From Pseudomonadota bacterium (lineage in GTDB: Bacteria > Pseudomonadota > Alphaproteobacteria > SHVZ01): a stretch of DNA of 64,000 nucleotides. This document shows positions 46,330-55,043 of the stretch, one piece after another. The stretch lies in assembly GCA_016195085.1 (NCBI GenBank), contig JACQAG010000072.1:1-64000 (forward strand), written 5' to 3'. A program made the position numbers and the translations under genes. Under the pieces are notes generated by a model. That model saw nothing but the letters and a program-made list of their open reading frames with translations. It had not been told where the DNA came from and searched no databases. Each line of letters begins with the position of its first letter. The stretch's first letter is position 1.

Positions 46330-46517
46330 CGTCCCTCTCCCTAATCGTTGATCTTTGCTTGCCAGGTGCGACGGAACCCCCATGAAACCTTAGCACAAGT
46401 ATCCGTGGAGGGGAGCTAGCGGGGGCGGACTTTGGGGTCGGGGCCGCGAAGAGCGGACCGACGGGAGGATCACCCCCTCCCCGACCCTCCCCGGGATCGC
46501 GCCCGCACCTGCCGGGT

Positions 46518-47582
46518 TCAGTGAGGGAACGGCCACAGGCGCAGCTTCTCCTTGGCGATCGCCCACAGCCGCGCCAGCCCCCTGGGCTCGGTGATGAGGA
46601 AGAAGATGATCAGCGATCCGAAGATCATGTTTTCGAGGTTGGAGATCATCGCCGTCGACAACGGGATGCCGAAGGCGGTCGGCAGCTGATTCAGGACCAG
46701 CGGCACGACGAGGATGAAGCCGGCGCCGAGGAAACAACCGAGGATCGAGCCGAGGCCGCCGATGATCACCATGAACAGGAGCGAGAAGGAGCGGTTGATG
46801 TCGAAGGCCGCCGGCTCCCAGGAGCCCAGATGGACGAATGCCCACAAGGCGCCGGCGACGCCGACGAAGAAGGAGCTGACTGCAAAGGCGCTGAGCTTCG
46901 CCTGCAGCGGCCGGATGCCGATGATCTCCGCGGCGATGTCCATGTCGCGGATCGCCATCCAGGAGCGGCCGATGCGCCCCCGCGTCAGATTCTTCGCCAG
47001 CGCCGCCATGACCACCACGATCGCGAGGGTGAGGAGATAGCGCCCGGACGGCGTGGTGATGCGGAATCCCAGGATCTCCAGCGGGGGTGCCGCCAGCGAA
47101 CCCGAGGGCGTGTAGTTGGTGAACCAGCGAATGCGGCTGAAGGACCAATCGAGGAAGAACTGCGCGGCCAAGGTCGCGACCGCCAGATAGAAACCCTTGA
47201 TCCGGAGGCTGGGCACGCCGAAGAACATGCCGACGGCGGCCGCGGTCAGGCCGGCCAGCACGAAGCAGACGAGAAGGTCGAGTCCCGGCACGCGGATCGC
47301 GAAGTTGTAAGCCGCATAGGCGCCCACCGCCATTAAGCCGCCGGTGCCAAGCGAGATCTGGCCGCAATATCCCACCAGGATGTTGAGACCGATCGCCGCC
47401 AAGGAGAGGATGAGGAACGGGATCAGGATCGAGGTGAGCAGATAGTCCGTGCTGAGGAGCGGCACCGCAAAGAAGGCCACGACCAGCACCAGGGCCAGCG
47501 CCAGGCGATCCTGGAGGATCGGGAACACCGCCTGGTCGGCGGCGTAGCTGGTCTTGAACTGTCCGGCCTCGCGATAGAGCAT
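46518..47582 (-). CDS. livM: Liv-type ABC transporter permease (LivM-like)
   Basis: A 354-residue membrane protein with eight to ten helices and LivM blocks LNILVGYCGQISLGTGGLMAVGAYAAYNFA, GFYLAVATLAAQFFLDW and LTRGRIGRSWMAIRDMDIAAEIIGIRPLQAKLSAFAVSSFFVGVAGAL (EAA loop). The N-terminus MLYREAGQFKTSYAADQAVFPI is longer than E. coli LivM's and recurs in this operon type. It begins 4 bases after the LivH stop. Confidence 0.93.
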   Translation of the reverse strand: MLYREAGQFKTSYAADQAVFPILQDRLALALVLVVAFFAVPLLSTDYLLTSILIPFLILSLAAIGLNILVGYCGQISLGTGGLMAVGAYAAYNFAIRVPGLDLLVCFVLAGLTAAAVGMFFGVPSLRIKGFYLAVATLAAQFFLDWSFSRIRWFTNYTPSGSLAAPPLEILGFRITTPSGRYLLTLAIVVVMAALAKNLTRGRIGRSWMAIRDMDIAAEIIGIRPLQAKLSAFAVSSFFVGVAGALWAFVHLGSWEPAAFDINRSFSLLFMVIIGGLGSILGCFLGAGFILVVPLVLNQLPTAFGIPLSTAMISNLENMIFGSLIIFFLITEPRGLARLWAIAKEKLRLWPFPH

Positions 47583-47586
47583 CCGC

Positions 47587-48483
47587 TCACACTCTTTCTA
47601 TGATCCGTTCGCCGAACAGCCCCTGGGGCCTGACCAGGAGGAACAGCAGCGCCACCACATAGGCGAACCAGCTTTCGATGCCGCCGCCGACCAAGGGCCC
47701 GATGAAGACTTCGGAGAGCTTCTCGCCGGTGCCGATGATGAGGCCGCCGATGATGGCGCCGGGGACCGAAGTGAAGCCGCCGAGGATCAGCACCGGCAGC
47801 GCTTTCAGGGCCACCAGCGCGATCGAGAACTGCACGCCCAGCTTCGAGCCCCAGACCATGCCGGCGACCAGCGCCACGAAGCCGGCGACCGCCCACACGA
47901 TGATCCAGATCTGGTTCAAGGGGATGCCGATCGACTGGGCGGCCTGGTGGTCGTCGGCCACGGCGCGGAGCGCGCGGCCGATCCGCGTCTTCTGGAAGAA
48001 AGTGGCGAGCACCAGCACCAGCACGCCGGCGACCACGGCGGCGAAGATGTCGAACTCGTTCACCAGGATCCCGCCTTCGAACAGCGACTCCAGGATGAAG
48101 ATCGGATCCTTGGGCACGCCGAAATCGAGGATGTAGATGTCGCTGCCCCAGATCGCTTGGCCGAAGCCGTCCAAGAAGAAGCTGAGCCCGATCGTCGCCA
48201 TGAACAGGATGATGCCCTCCTGGTTCACCAGGGGCCTCAAGATCAGGCGCTCGACGGCGAAGGCGAGCCCCACCATGATGGCGCAGGCAAGCATCAGGGC
48301 AAGCGCGAAAGGCATGATTTCCGCCAGCCTGACCAGCGACAAGGCGGCGAACAGCACCATGGCGCCCTGGGCGAAGTTGAACACCCCCGAGGCCTTGAAA
48401 ATGAGCACGAAGCCGAGCGCCACCAGGGAGTAGAGCACGCCCGCGAGCAACCCGCCGATCGCCACCTCGAAGAAGAATCCCAT
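47587..48483 (-). CDS. livH: Liv-type ABC transporter permease (LivH-like)
   Basis: A 298-residue permease: FEVAIGGLLAGVLYSLVALGFVLIFKASGVFNFAQGAMVLFAAL at the N-terminus and the EAA loop FFQKTRIGRALRAVADDHQAAQSIGIPLNQIWIIVWAVAGFVALVAGMVWGSKLGV. It pairs with LivM to form the channel. ATG 48483. A family B palindrome occupies the gap to the LivG gene upstream. Confidence 0.93.
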   Translation of the reverse strand: MGFFFEVAIGGLLAGVLYSLVALGFVLIFKASGVFNFAQGAMVLFAALSLVRLAEIMPFALALMLACAIMVGLAFAVERLILRPLVNQEGIILFMATIGLSFFLDGFGQAIWGSDIYILDFGVPKDPIFILESLFEGGILVNEFDIFAAVVAGVLVLVLATFFQKTRIGRALRAVADDHQAAQSIGIPLNQIWIIVWAVAGFVALVAGMVWGSKLGVQFSIALVALKALPVLILGGFTSVPGAIIGGLIIGTGEKLSEVFIGPLVGGGIESWFAYVVALLFLLVRPQGLFGERIIERV

Positions 48484-48515
48484 GGGCGCTAGTACCTGAG
48501 CTTCCGCCGCACGTC

Positions 48516-48614
48516 ACCCCCCTCCCTAACCCTCCCCCGCAAGGGGGGAGGTAACAGGAAAGAACGCGTACTTACTCCCTCCCCCCTTGCGGGGGAGGGA
48601 TGGGGAGGGGGGTA
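48516..48614. repeat. GC-rich compound palindrome, family B
   Basis: ACCCCCCTCCCTAACCCTCCCCCGCAAGGGGGGAGG ... CCTCCCCCCTTGCGGGGGAGGGATGGGGAGGGGGGT: an extended inverted repeat around an about 29-base centre. It lies between the LivG and LivH genes. Confidence 0.82.
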
Positions 48615-48636
48615 CTTGATGGCTCCGCAATGCATC

Positions 48637-49443
48637 TCAGTGCTGCACGCCGAGATAGGCGTCGATCACCTTGGGGTCGCGCTTGACCTCCTCGGGCGTG
48701 CCGTCGGCGATCTTGCGCCCGTAGTCGAGCACCACCACCCGGTCGGAGATATCCATGACCACTCCCATGTCGTGCTCGATCAAGGCGATGGTGGTGCCGA
48801 ACTCGTCGTTCACGTCGAGGATGAAGCGGCACATGTCCTCCTTCTCCTCGACATTCATGCCGGCCATCGGCTCGTCCAGAAGCAGGAGATCCGGCTCGGC
48901 GGCGAGCGCCCGGCCGAGCTCGACCCGCTTCTGCAATCCGTAGGGGAGCCGGCCGACCGGCGTCTTGCGGATGGCCTGGATCTGCAGGAAGTCGATGATG
49001 CGCTCGCAGACCTCGCGGTGCTGAATCTCCTCGCGCTTGGCCGGCCCGAGCCAGATCGCCTGCAGGAGGAGGCCGGCTCGCATCTTCAAGACCCGGCCGG
49101 TCATGATGTTGTCAAGGGTCGACATGCCGCGGAAGAGCGCGATGTTTTGGAAGGTGCGGGCGATTCCGAGCCGGGCCGCCTCATGTGGTCGCATGCGCCG
49201 GCGGGTCTCGCCCTTGTAGGTGATGCGGCCCTCTTGGGGATGATAGAAGCCGTTGATCACGTTCAGCATCGAGCTCTTGCCGGCGCCGTTCGGTCCGATG
49301 ATGGCGCGGATCTCGCCTTTGCGGATGTCGAAGCTGACATCGCTCAAGGCCCTGATGCCGCCGAAGGAGAGGCCGATGTCCTCGATGGCGAGCAAGTTCT
49401 CGCCGATATGGCGCGGGCCGATGTGTCCGACCGGAGCGTCCAT
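48637..49443 (-). CDS. livG: Liv-type ABC transporter ATP-binding protein (LivG-like)
   Basis: A 268-residue ABC ATPase: Walker A IIGPNGAGKSSMLNVINGFY (LivG type), signature variant RLPYGLQKRVELGRAL, Walker B LLLLDEPMAGMN, and the H-switch ALIEHDMGVVMDISDRVVVLDYG. ATG 49443 overlaps the ligase stop by one base (TGATG), so it is translated right after the ligase. Partner of LivF. Confidence 0.93.
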   Translation of the reverse strand: MDAPVGHIGPRHIGENLLAIEDIGLSFGGIRALSDVSFDIRKGEIRAIIGPNGAGKSSMLNVINGFYHPQEGRITYKGETRRRMRPHEAARLGIARTFQNIALFRGMSTLDNIMTGRVLKMRAGLLLQAIWLGPAKREEIQHREVCERIIDFLQIQAIRKTPVGRLPYGLQKRVELGRALAAEPDLLLLDEPMAGMNVEEKEDMCRFILDVNDEFGTTIALIEHDMGVVMDISDRVVVLDYGRKIADGTPEEVKRDPKVIDAYLGVQH

Positions 49444-51476
49444 CACCCTGCCTTGCGCAAGGGCTCGGGCTCCGCCGGCGGGGCGGCGGCCGGCAGGCAT
49501 TGCGCTTCGGCGATGCGGATCTCGGCCCGGCTCTTGCTTTTGCGGCCATCCTCGAAGGTGACGTCGGTCTCGATCGCCGCCCGCTCCCGGCTGGAATAGA
49601 GCCCGTCCACCAGCGGCTGGTAGCGCTCGGCGACGAAGCCGCGCCTAACCTTGCGGGTGCGGGTGAGCTCGCCGTCATCGGCGTCGAGCTCCTTGTGCAG
49701 GATGAGGAAGCGCTTGATCTGCGAGCCGGCGAGCGTGCGGTCGTGGGCGAGATCGGCGTTCACCGCTTCGATGCAGCCGCGCACCAAATCGTAGACCTGG
49801 CCCATGGCGGCCAGCTCCTGGTAGCTCGAATAGGCGATGCCGCGGCGCTCGGCCCAATCGCCGACCGCGCTCATGTCGATGTTGATCATCGCCGCCGCAT
49901 GGTCGCGGCCATGGCCGAAGGCGACTGCTTCCTTGATGTGCGGGAAGAACTTGAGCTTGTTCTCGAGATATTTCGGGGCGAAGAGCGTGCCGTCGTTGAG
50001 CCGGCCGACGTCCTTCGAGCGGTCGATGATCTTCAAATGCCCGTCGGCATCGAAGAAGCCGGCATCGCCCGAATGCACCCAGCCGTCCTCCGCCTTCGCC
50101 TCCTGGGTCGCCCGCTCGTTCTTGTAGTAGGCGACGAACACGCCGGGCGAGCGGTACATGACCTCACCGGTGTCGGTGATCTTGATCTCCACCCCTTCGA
50201 CCGGCGTGCCGACGGTGTCGGGCTTCACCTCGCCATCGGGCTGGATGCAGAGTGCCACCGAGGCCTCGGTCATGCCGTAGAGCTGCTTCACGTTGATGCC
50301 GAGCGAGCGGAAGAAATCGAAGATGTCGGGGCCGATCGCTTCGCCTGCGGTGTAGGCAAGGCGGATGCGGCTGAAGCCCAGCGTGTTCTTGAGCGGCCCA
50401 TAGACCAGCACGTGGCCCACGCCGTAAAGCAAACGCTGCAGGAGCGAGACCGGCTTCTCGTCGATGATGCGCGTGCCGATCCGCCGCGCCAACGTCATGA
50501 AGTAGTGGAACAGGCGGCGCTTGATGTAAGAGGCGTCCTCCATGCGGATCATGACGGTCGTCAGAATGTTCTCGTAGATCCTGGGTGGGGCGAAGAAATA
50601 GGTGGGACCGAGCTCCCGAAGATCGGTCATCACCGTGGCGCCGCTCTCCGGGCAGCCGACGGCGAAGCCCGCGACATAGGCCTGACCGTAGGAGAAGACG
50701 TGGTCGCCGACCCAGGCCATCGGCAGGTAGGCCAGCGACTCCTCATGCTCGTTCAATCCCTCGCGCTCGATCCAGTTGAGCGAGGTCGCCATGATGTTGC
50801 GTTGCGACAGCATGACGCCCTTGGGCTGACCGGTGGTCCCCGACGTGTAGAGGATGATCGCCACATCCTCGGCCTTGCCCTTGGCGATCTCCTCCAGGAA
50901 GAAGCCGGGATGCGCCGCCTCGAATTTGCGCCCCTCCTCCTGCACCGAGGCATAGGAGCGTAGCTGCTCCTTCGGATAGTTCCTGAGGCCTCTCGGATCG
51001 GCATAGATTACGGCCTCGAGCAGCGGACAGCGCTCCTTGAGGCCGAGCAACTTGTCGACCTGCTCCTGATCCTCGGCGATGGCGAAGCGCGCCTCGCAAT
51101 GGTCGAGCACGAACTGCATCTCGGTTGCGACCGCATCCTGGTAGACCGGCACCGGCACGCCGCCCAAGGCTTGCACCGCCGTGATCGCCCAATAGAGATG
51201 CGGCCGGTTGTCGCCGACGATCGCGAGCTTGTCGCCGCGACGGAAGCCCATGGCGGCCAGGCCTAAGGCAAGCCAGCGGACCTCGTCCAGCACTTGCGCC
51301 CAGGTCCAGGTCTGCCAAATGCCGAGGTCCTTCTCGCGGTTGGCGGCGCGGTCGGCGAAGACCTTGGCGTTGACCAGCAGCACCTTGGGGAAGGTATCCG
51401 CATTGGCAAGCCGCAGGCGCGCCGAGGACGATGCTGCGGCTTGACGGCGAGGACCGTGTTCGAGACCCACTGTCAC
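49443..51476 (-). CDS. AMP-dependent long-chain acyl-CoA synthetase family protein
   Basis: A 677-residue ANL enzyme of FadD15/long-chain class. It has AIILYTSGTTGQPKGVMLSQRN, LAYLPMAWVGDHVFSYGQAYVAG, the adenylate motif QLYGMTEASVALC, YRSPGVFVAYYKNERATQEAKAEDGWVHSGDAG and IDRSKDVGRLNDGTLFAPKYLE. It activates a fatty or aryl acid with ATP and CoA. It is the first gene of the Liv operon, divergent from the alpha/beta hydrolase at 51549. Its C-terminal about 40 residues are Ala/Pro-rich. Confidence 0.92.
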   Translation of the reverse strand: MTVGLEHGPRRQAAASSSARLRLANADTFPKVLLVNAKVFADRAANREKDLGIWQTWTWAQVLDEVRWLALGLAAMGFRRGDKLAIVGDNRPHLYWAITAVQALGGVPVPVYQDAVATEMQFVLDHCEARFAIAEDQEQVDKLLGLKERCPLLEAVIYADPRGLRNYPKEQLRSYASVQEEGRKFEAAHPGFFLEEIAKGKAEDVAIILYTSGTTGQPKGVMLSQRNIMATSLNWIEREGLNEHEESLAYLPMAWVGDHVFSYGQAYVAGFAVGCPESGATVMTDLRELGPTYFFAPPRIYENILTTVMIRMEDASYIKRRLFHYFMTLARRIGTRIIDEKPVSLLQRLLYGVGHVLVYGPLKNTLGFSRIRLAYTAGEAIGPDIFDFFRSLGINVKQLYGMTEASVALCIQPDGEVKPDTVGTPVEGVEIKITDTGEVMYRSPGVFVAYYKNERATQEAKAEDGWVHSGDAGFFDADGHLKIIDRSKDVGRLNDGTLFAPKYLENKLKFFPHIKEAVAFGHGRDHAAAMINIDMSAVGDWAERRGIAYSSYQELAAMGQVYDLVRGCIEAVNADLAHDRTLAGSQIKRFLILHKELDADDGELTRTRKVRRGFVAERYQPLVDGLYSSRERAAIETDVTFEDGRKSKSRAEIRIAEAQCLPAAAPPAEPEPLRKAG

Positions 51477-51548
51477 CTCCCGGGTGGCGCCTGGACTTTT
51501 GTTTGCCGGTGCGGCTCAAATCCTTGGGCGACGCAAGGTCATTAGCAC

Positions 51549-52379
51549 ATGGAAAATACAGGTCAATTGCCTGGCCGGCCAGCGGAACCGAAGCCGGAGG
51601 TGCTGGCGCTGGGTCCGCATCGCCTAGCAATTAGGCAACTTCGGAACCAAGCCGCCGGCGCCGCGAGCGTAGGGCCGATCCTCCTCTTCCTGCATGAAGG
51701 TCTGGGATCAATCGGCCAATGGCGCGACGTGCCCGACGCGCTGGCCGAGGCGACCGGACTTCCCGCCTTGGTCTATGACAGAATCGGCCATGGCGCCTCC
51801 TCGCGGCTGGAAGGCAAGCGGCCGCCGGATTTCATGCAGCGCGAGGCCTGGGAGACCCTGCCTCTTCTTTTGGACCGGCTCGGCATCAGCCAAGTAGTGC
51901 CGATCGGTCACAGCGACGGCGGCACCATTGCCCTCTTCTTTGCGGCGGCGTTCCCCGAGCGCGTGCCGGGCGTGGTGACCGAGGCCGCGCATGTATTTGT
52001 GGAAGAGGAGACGCTGACCGGTATCCGGAAGGCGGTCGAGGCGTTCGAGACCGGTGATCTCAAGCCCCGGCTCCAGCGCTATCACGGCGAGAATACCGAG
52101 ACGATGTTCCGCGGCTGGGCCGATGTGTGGCTCAGCGCCGGTTTCCGCGGCTTCTCCGCGCTCGCATCATTGCCGAAGATCGCCTGCCCCGCCCTGGTGC
52201 TGCAAGGCGTCGAGGACGAGTACGGCACCAAGGCGCAGGTCGAGGCGATTCGGTCCGGCATCGCCGGTCCGGTCGAAGCGCATCTCATTGCTAATTGCGG
52301 ACACGCGCCCCATGCGCAGGCGCGCGCCAGCGTGCTGCCGCTGATCGCGGATTTCGTCCGGCGCGTCGTTGACGGCTAG
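51549..52379 (+). CDS. Alpha/beta hydrolase
   Basis: A 276-residue alpha/beta hydrolase: oxyanion segment LLFLHEGLGSIGQWRDVPDALA, YDRIGHGASSRL, nucleophile elbow GHSDGG with Ser, acid region QGVEDEYGT, and base His in NCGHAPHAQ. It resembles pimeloyl-ester or lactonase-type hydrolases; the substrate is unknown. It is divergent from the acyl-CoA ligase gene with 72 bases between starts, so the ester or thioester pathway of that operon is a plausible context. Its stop shares CTAG with the convergent PuuE-like gene. Confidence 0.9.
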   Translation: MENTGQLPGRPAEPKPEVLALGPHRLAIRQLRNQAAGAASVGPILLFLHEGLGSIGQWRDVPDALAEATGLPALVYDRIGHGASSRLEGKRPPDFMQREAWETLPLLLDRLGISQVVPIGHSDGGTIALFFAAAFPERVPGVVTEAAHVFVEEETLTGIRKAVEAFETGDLKPRLQRYHGENTETMFRGWADVWLSAGFRGFSALASLPKIACPALVLQGVEDEYGTKAQVEAIRSGIAGPVEAHLIANCGHAPHAQARASVLPLIADFVRRVVDG

Positions 52380-53332
52380 GAGCGGAGCGACGGCGCCCCC
52401 TTCGCGGGCGCATGGTGCGCGTGCCAGTGCCGCGCGATGTCGATCCGACGGGCGAGCCAGACGCCATCATGGGCCGCCGCATGGTCGAGGAAGCGCTCGA
52501 GCGCCGCGATCCGGCCCGGACGCCCGACGAGCCGGCAGTGCAGGCCGATCGACAGCATCTTTGGCGTCTCCGCGCCTTCGGCGTAGAGCGTGTCGAAGGC
52601 GTCTCTGAGGTAACCGAAGAATTGATCGCCGGAGTTGAAGCCCTGGGGGGTGGCGAAGCGCATGTCGTTCGTGTCGAGAGTATAGGGAATGACCAGATGC
52701 GGCCCGCGCGGGCCCGCGATCCAAATGGGCAGATCGTCGGCATAGGAATCCGACGAGTAGAGAAAGCCGCCCTCTTCCATGACGAGCTTGAGGGTGTGGC
52801 CGGAGCAACGACCGGTGTACCAGCCGAGCGGCCGCTGGCCGGTGACTTCCGTGTGGATGCGGATCGCCTCGCCGAGATGGACGCGCTCCTCGCCCTCGGG
52901 CATGTCCTTGTAGTCGATCCACTTCAAGCCATGGCTGGCGATCTCCCAATCGGCCTCGCGCATCGCCGCCACCGCTTCGGGGTTGCGCGCGAGCGCGGTC
53001 GCCACGCCATAGACGGTGATCGGCACCTTACGCCGGGTGAAGAGCCGCCACAGCCGCCAAAAGCCGGCGCGCGAGCCATATTCGTAAACCGACTCCATGT
53101 TCGGGTTGCGCTGGCCCGGCCACGGCACCGCGCCGACGCTCTCGGAGAGGAAGGCCTCCGATGCGGCATCGCCGTGCAGGATGCAGTTCTCGCCGCCCTC
53201 TTCATAGTTGAGGACGAGTTGCACCGCGATGCGTGCCGCTCCCGGCCAGCCTGCCTGGGGCGGACGGCGCCCATAGCCCACGAGGTCGCGCGGATAAGCG
53301 GAAGGAGAGCTCAGAGCCACGGGTTCCTCCAT
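52376..53332 (-). CDS. puuE: Polysaccharide deacetylase-fold protein, PuuE allantoinase-like
   Basis: A 318-residue NodB-fold protein with the PuuE-like blocks YPRDLVGYGRRPPQAGWPGAARIAVQLVLNYEEGGENCILHGD, WEIASHGLKWIDY (PuuE has ASHGYRWIDY) and LGWYTGRCSGHTL. PuuE homologues act as allantoinase on the cyclic ureide of purine breakdown, without the metal of classical allantoinases. Because it sits beside a racemase-fold protein and a ureide-type regulator, this is the most likely role, but another cyclic amide is possible. ATG 53332 is the family start. Confidence 0.82.
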   Translation of the reverse strand: MEEPVALSSPSAYPRDLVGYGRRPPQAGWPGAARIAVQLVLNYEEGGENCILHGDAASEAFLSESVGAVPWPGQRNPNMESVYEYGSRAGFWRLWRLFTRRKVPITVYGVATALARNPEAVAAMREADWEIASHGLKWIDYKDMPEGEERVHLGEAIRIHTEVTGQRPLGWYTGRCSGHTLKLVMEEGGFLYSSDSYADDLPIWIAGPRGPHLVIPYTLDTNDMRFATPQGFNSGDQFFGYLRDAFDTLYAEGAETPKMLSIGLHCRLVGRPGRIAALERFLDHAAAHDGVWLARRIDIARHWHAHHAPAKGAPSLRS

Positions 53333-53406
53333 TCCATGCGGTGCCTTGCTGCGTCCTCGATGGCCTTGTGGCGCGAGCCGAAAATTGTCCGGTGGCGCAT
53401 CCTCGC

Positions 53407-54132
53407 TCAGCGCGTTCGCCGGAGAGGTTCGACGACGAGGCGGCGCGCCGCCGGCAACGACAGCCGCGCCAGCGCCTCGGCTTGCGCGAGGGCGGCCTGC
53501 AGCGAGTCGATCAGGGGAACCTTGAATTCCGGCTGCAACGCGGCGGCGAAGCCGGCAAGCGCCGCGCCGCCGATGATCACCACATCGGCGTGATGACGCT
53601 CGATCGCCTCGACGACCGCCGCCCGGAGCTGGCTCAGCGCCTCGTCGCGCTTGGACGCGAGATCGAGGGCTTGTCCCGGGAGGGCGAGGATGGCGCAAGA
53701 GCGACGCTCAAGGCCGGTTTGGCGCAGCAATTCGCCGAGCATTCCGGGCCAGCGCTCGCCGACCGTGACGATCGCGAAGCGGTCGCCGGACTGCAGCGCC
53801 GAGAGAACCGAAGCCTCGGCCATGCCGACGACCGGGAATGAATGCAGCTCGCGAACGGCGCCGATGCCCGGCTCGCCGAAACAGGCGAGGACGCAGGCAT
53901 CGAATTGTCCGGGTGCATACGCATCGACCGCCCCTGCGACGGTTTCGAGGATCCCATGGGCGGCGATCGTCGCCTCCGCGCGCGAGGCGATGTAGCGGGG
54001 ACCGACGCGTGGAGCGGCGGCGACGATGGTGTAGTCGGGGCGATAGAAGCGGCGTGCCGAGAGGGCGAGCTCGCGGGTCAGCGCCTCAGTGGTGTTGCCG
54101 TTGACGAGCAGGATGTTGAGAGGGGCGGTCAT
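53407..54132 (-). CDS. Asp/Glu/hydantoin racemase superfamily protein lacking the second catalytic Cys
   Basis: A 241-residue protein with the racemase opening NILLVNGNTTEALTREL and the first catalytic block DACVLACFGEPG (Cys84), as in hydantoin/allantoin racemases. The second block, normally VLGCAG, reads VIIGGAALAG here: Gly189 occupies the second Cys position. Two-Cys proton transfer is therefore not possible in the usual way. The protein may be a decarboxylase, isomerase or single-base enzyme. The start at 54132 lies next to a candidate GntR operator. Its partner PuuE-like gene lies 74 bases downstream. Confidence 0.85.
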   Translation of the reverse strand: MTAPLNILLVNGNTTEALTRELALSARRFYRPDYTIVAAAPRVGPRYIASRAEATIAAHGILETVAGAVDAYAPGQFDACVLACFGEPGIGAVRELHSFPVVGMAEASVLSALQSGDRFAIVTVGERWPGMLGELLRQTGLERRSCAILALPGQALDLASKRDEALSQLRAAVVEAIERHHADVVIIGGAALAGFAAALQPEFKVPLIDSLQAALAQAEALARLSLPAARRLVVEPLRRTR

Positions 54133-54139
54133 GGATCGA

Positions 54140-54151
54140 TCGTATACGCGA
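54140..54151. promoter_or_regulatory. Candidate GntR operator between racemase-like and GntR genes
   Basis: TCGTATACGCGA is an imperfect palindrome (arms TCGT / ACGC) in the divergent gap. Similar sites occur at 55012-55022 and 55034-55043, upstream of the ABC genes. Inferred target: the GntR regulator at 54259. Confidence 0.45.
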
Positions 54152-54258
54152 TCCTACGCGAATTGCGGGCCAGATCGCCATGTATTGTATTCACGATGCA
54201 TCTGGATCGGCTATAAACCGACGCGGATGCCTTTGCCACGGCCGTGGATGCTGCCCGG

Positions 54259-54960
54259 ATGACCTCGTCGCGACCCAAGGCCCAGGATGTTTCCCGCAGC
54301 CAATTCGTCTACGAGGCACTGCGGCGCGCGATCATCGAGCAGGCGCTGCTGCCCGGTGACAAGCTGCCCGAGGACGTCATCGGCGAGCGCTTCGGCGTCA
54401 GCCGGACCATCGTGCGCGGCGTGCTCGGTCGTCTGAATGCCCAGGGCTTGGTGGATCTCCGGCCGAACCGGGGCGCCACGGTGGCGCATCCCAGCCTCGA
54501 TGAGGCCTTTGACATCTTCGAGGCGCGCCGATCGCTGGAACGCGATGTCGTGCGCCGCCTCGCCGGCCGGGTGACGCGGGACGACCTGATCGCCCTCGAG
54601 GCGCATGTGGCGCTGGAGGAAGCGGCGCGCGAGCACGGCGGCGTGGAATCGATCCGGCTCTCTGGGGAATTTCACATCATCCTGGCCGAGCGTGCCGGCA
54701 ATGCGGTGATCGCCCGCTACGTCAACGAACTGGTCTCCCGCTGCTCGCTCATTCTGGCGCTCTACGGCCGGCCCCATTCTTCCGATTGCGCCGTCAACGA
54801 GCACCTGCAGATCGTGGCCGCGCTCCGGGACGGCGACGCTGAGGCGGCGATCGAGGTCATGGCGGGGCATCTGGAGGCGGTGACGCAGCGGGCGTTGCTC
54901 GCCTCCCCCGACAAGCGCCGGCGGGACATTCGGGTGATCCTGGACGAATACGCCGGTTGA
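54259..54960 (+). CDS. GntR-family transcriptional regulator, FCD type
   Basis: A 233-residue regulator. Winged helix PGDKLPEDVIGERFGVSRTIVRGVLGRLNAQGLVDLRPNRGATV and an FCD domain (SLDEAFDIFEARRSLERDVVRRLAG... VNEHLQIVAALRDGDAEAAIEVM). It is divergent from the racemase-like gene and co-directional with the ABC importer genes, so it probably controls both. Start ATG 54259; GTG 54244 is possible. Candidate operators at 54140 and 55012-55043. Confidence 0.92.
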   Translation: MTSSRPKAQDVSRSQFVYEALRRAIIEQALLPGDKLPEDVIGERFGVSRTIVRGVLGRLNAQGLVDLRPNRGATVAHPSLDEAFDIFEARRSLERDVVRRLAGRVTRDDLIALEAHVALEEAAREHGGVESIRLSGEFHIILAERAGNAVIARYVNELVSRCSLILALYGRPHSSDCAVNEHLQIVAALRDGDAEAAIEVMAGHLEAVTQRALLASPDKRRRDIRVILDEYAG

Positions 54961-55011
54961 CCACCGGGAGCGGCAGGCCCCTGCCCACCCGGCCGGCGCG
55001 GGTCCGAAAAA

Positions 55012-55043
55012 TTGCATACGAAATAACCAAAAATCGTACACGA
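55012..55043. promoter_or_regulatory. Two candidate GntR operators upstream of the ABC importer
   Basis: TTGCATACGAA at 55012-55022 and TCGTACACGA at 55034-55043 resemble TCGTATACGCGA at 54140. They lie in an AT-richer segment of the 259-base gap before the ABC genes and are about 20 bases apart. Binding is inferred. Confidence 0.42.
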
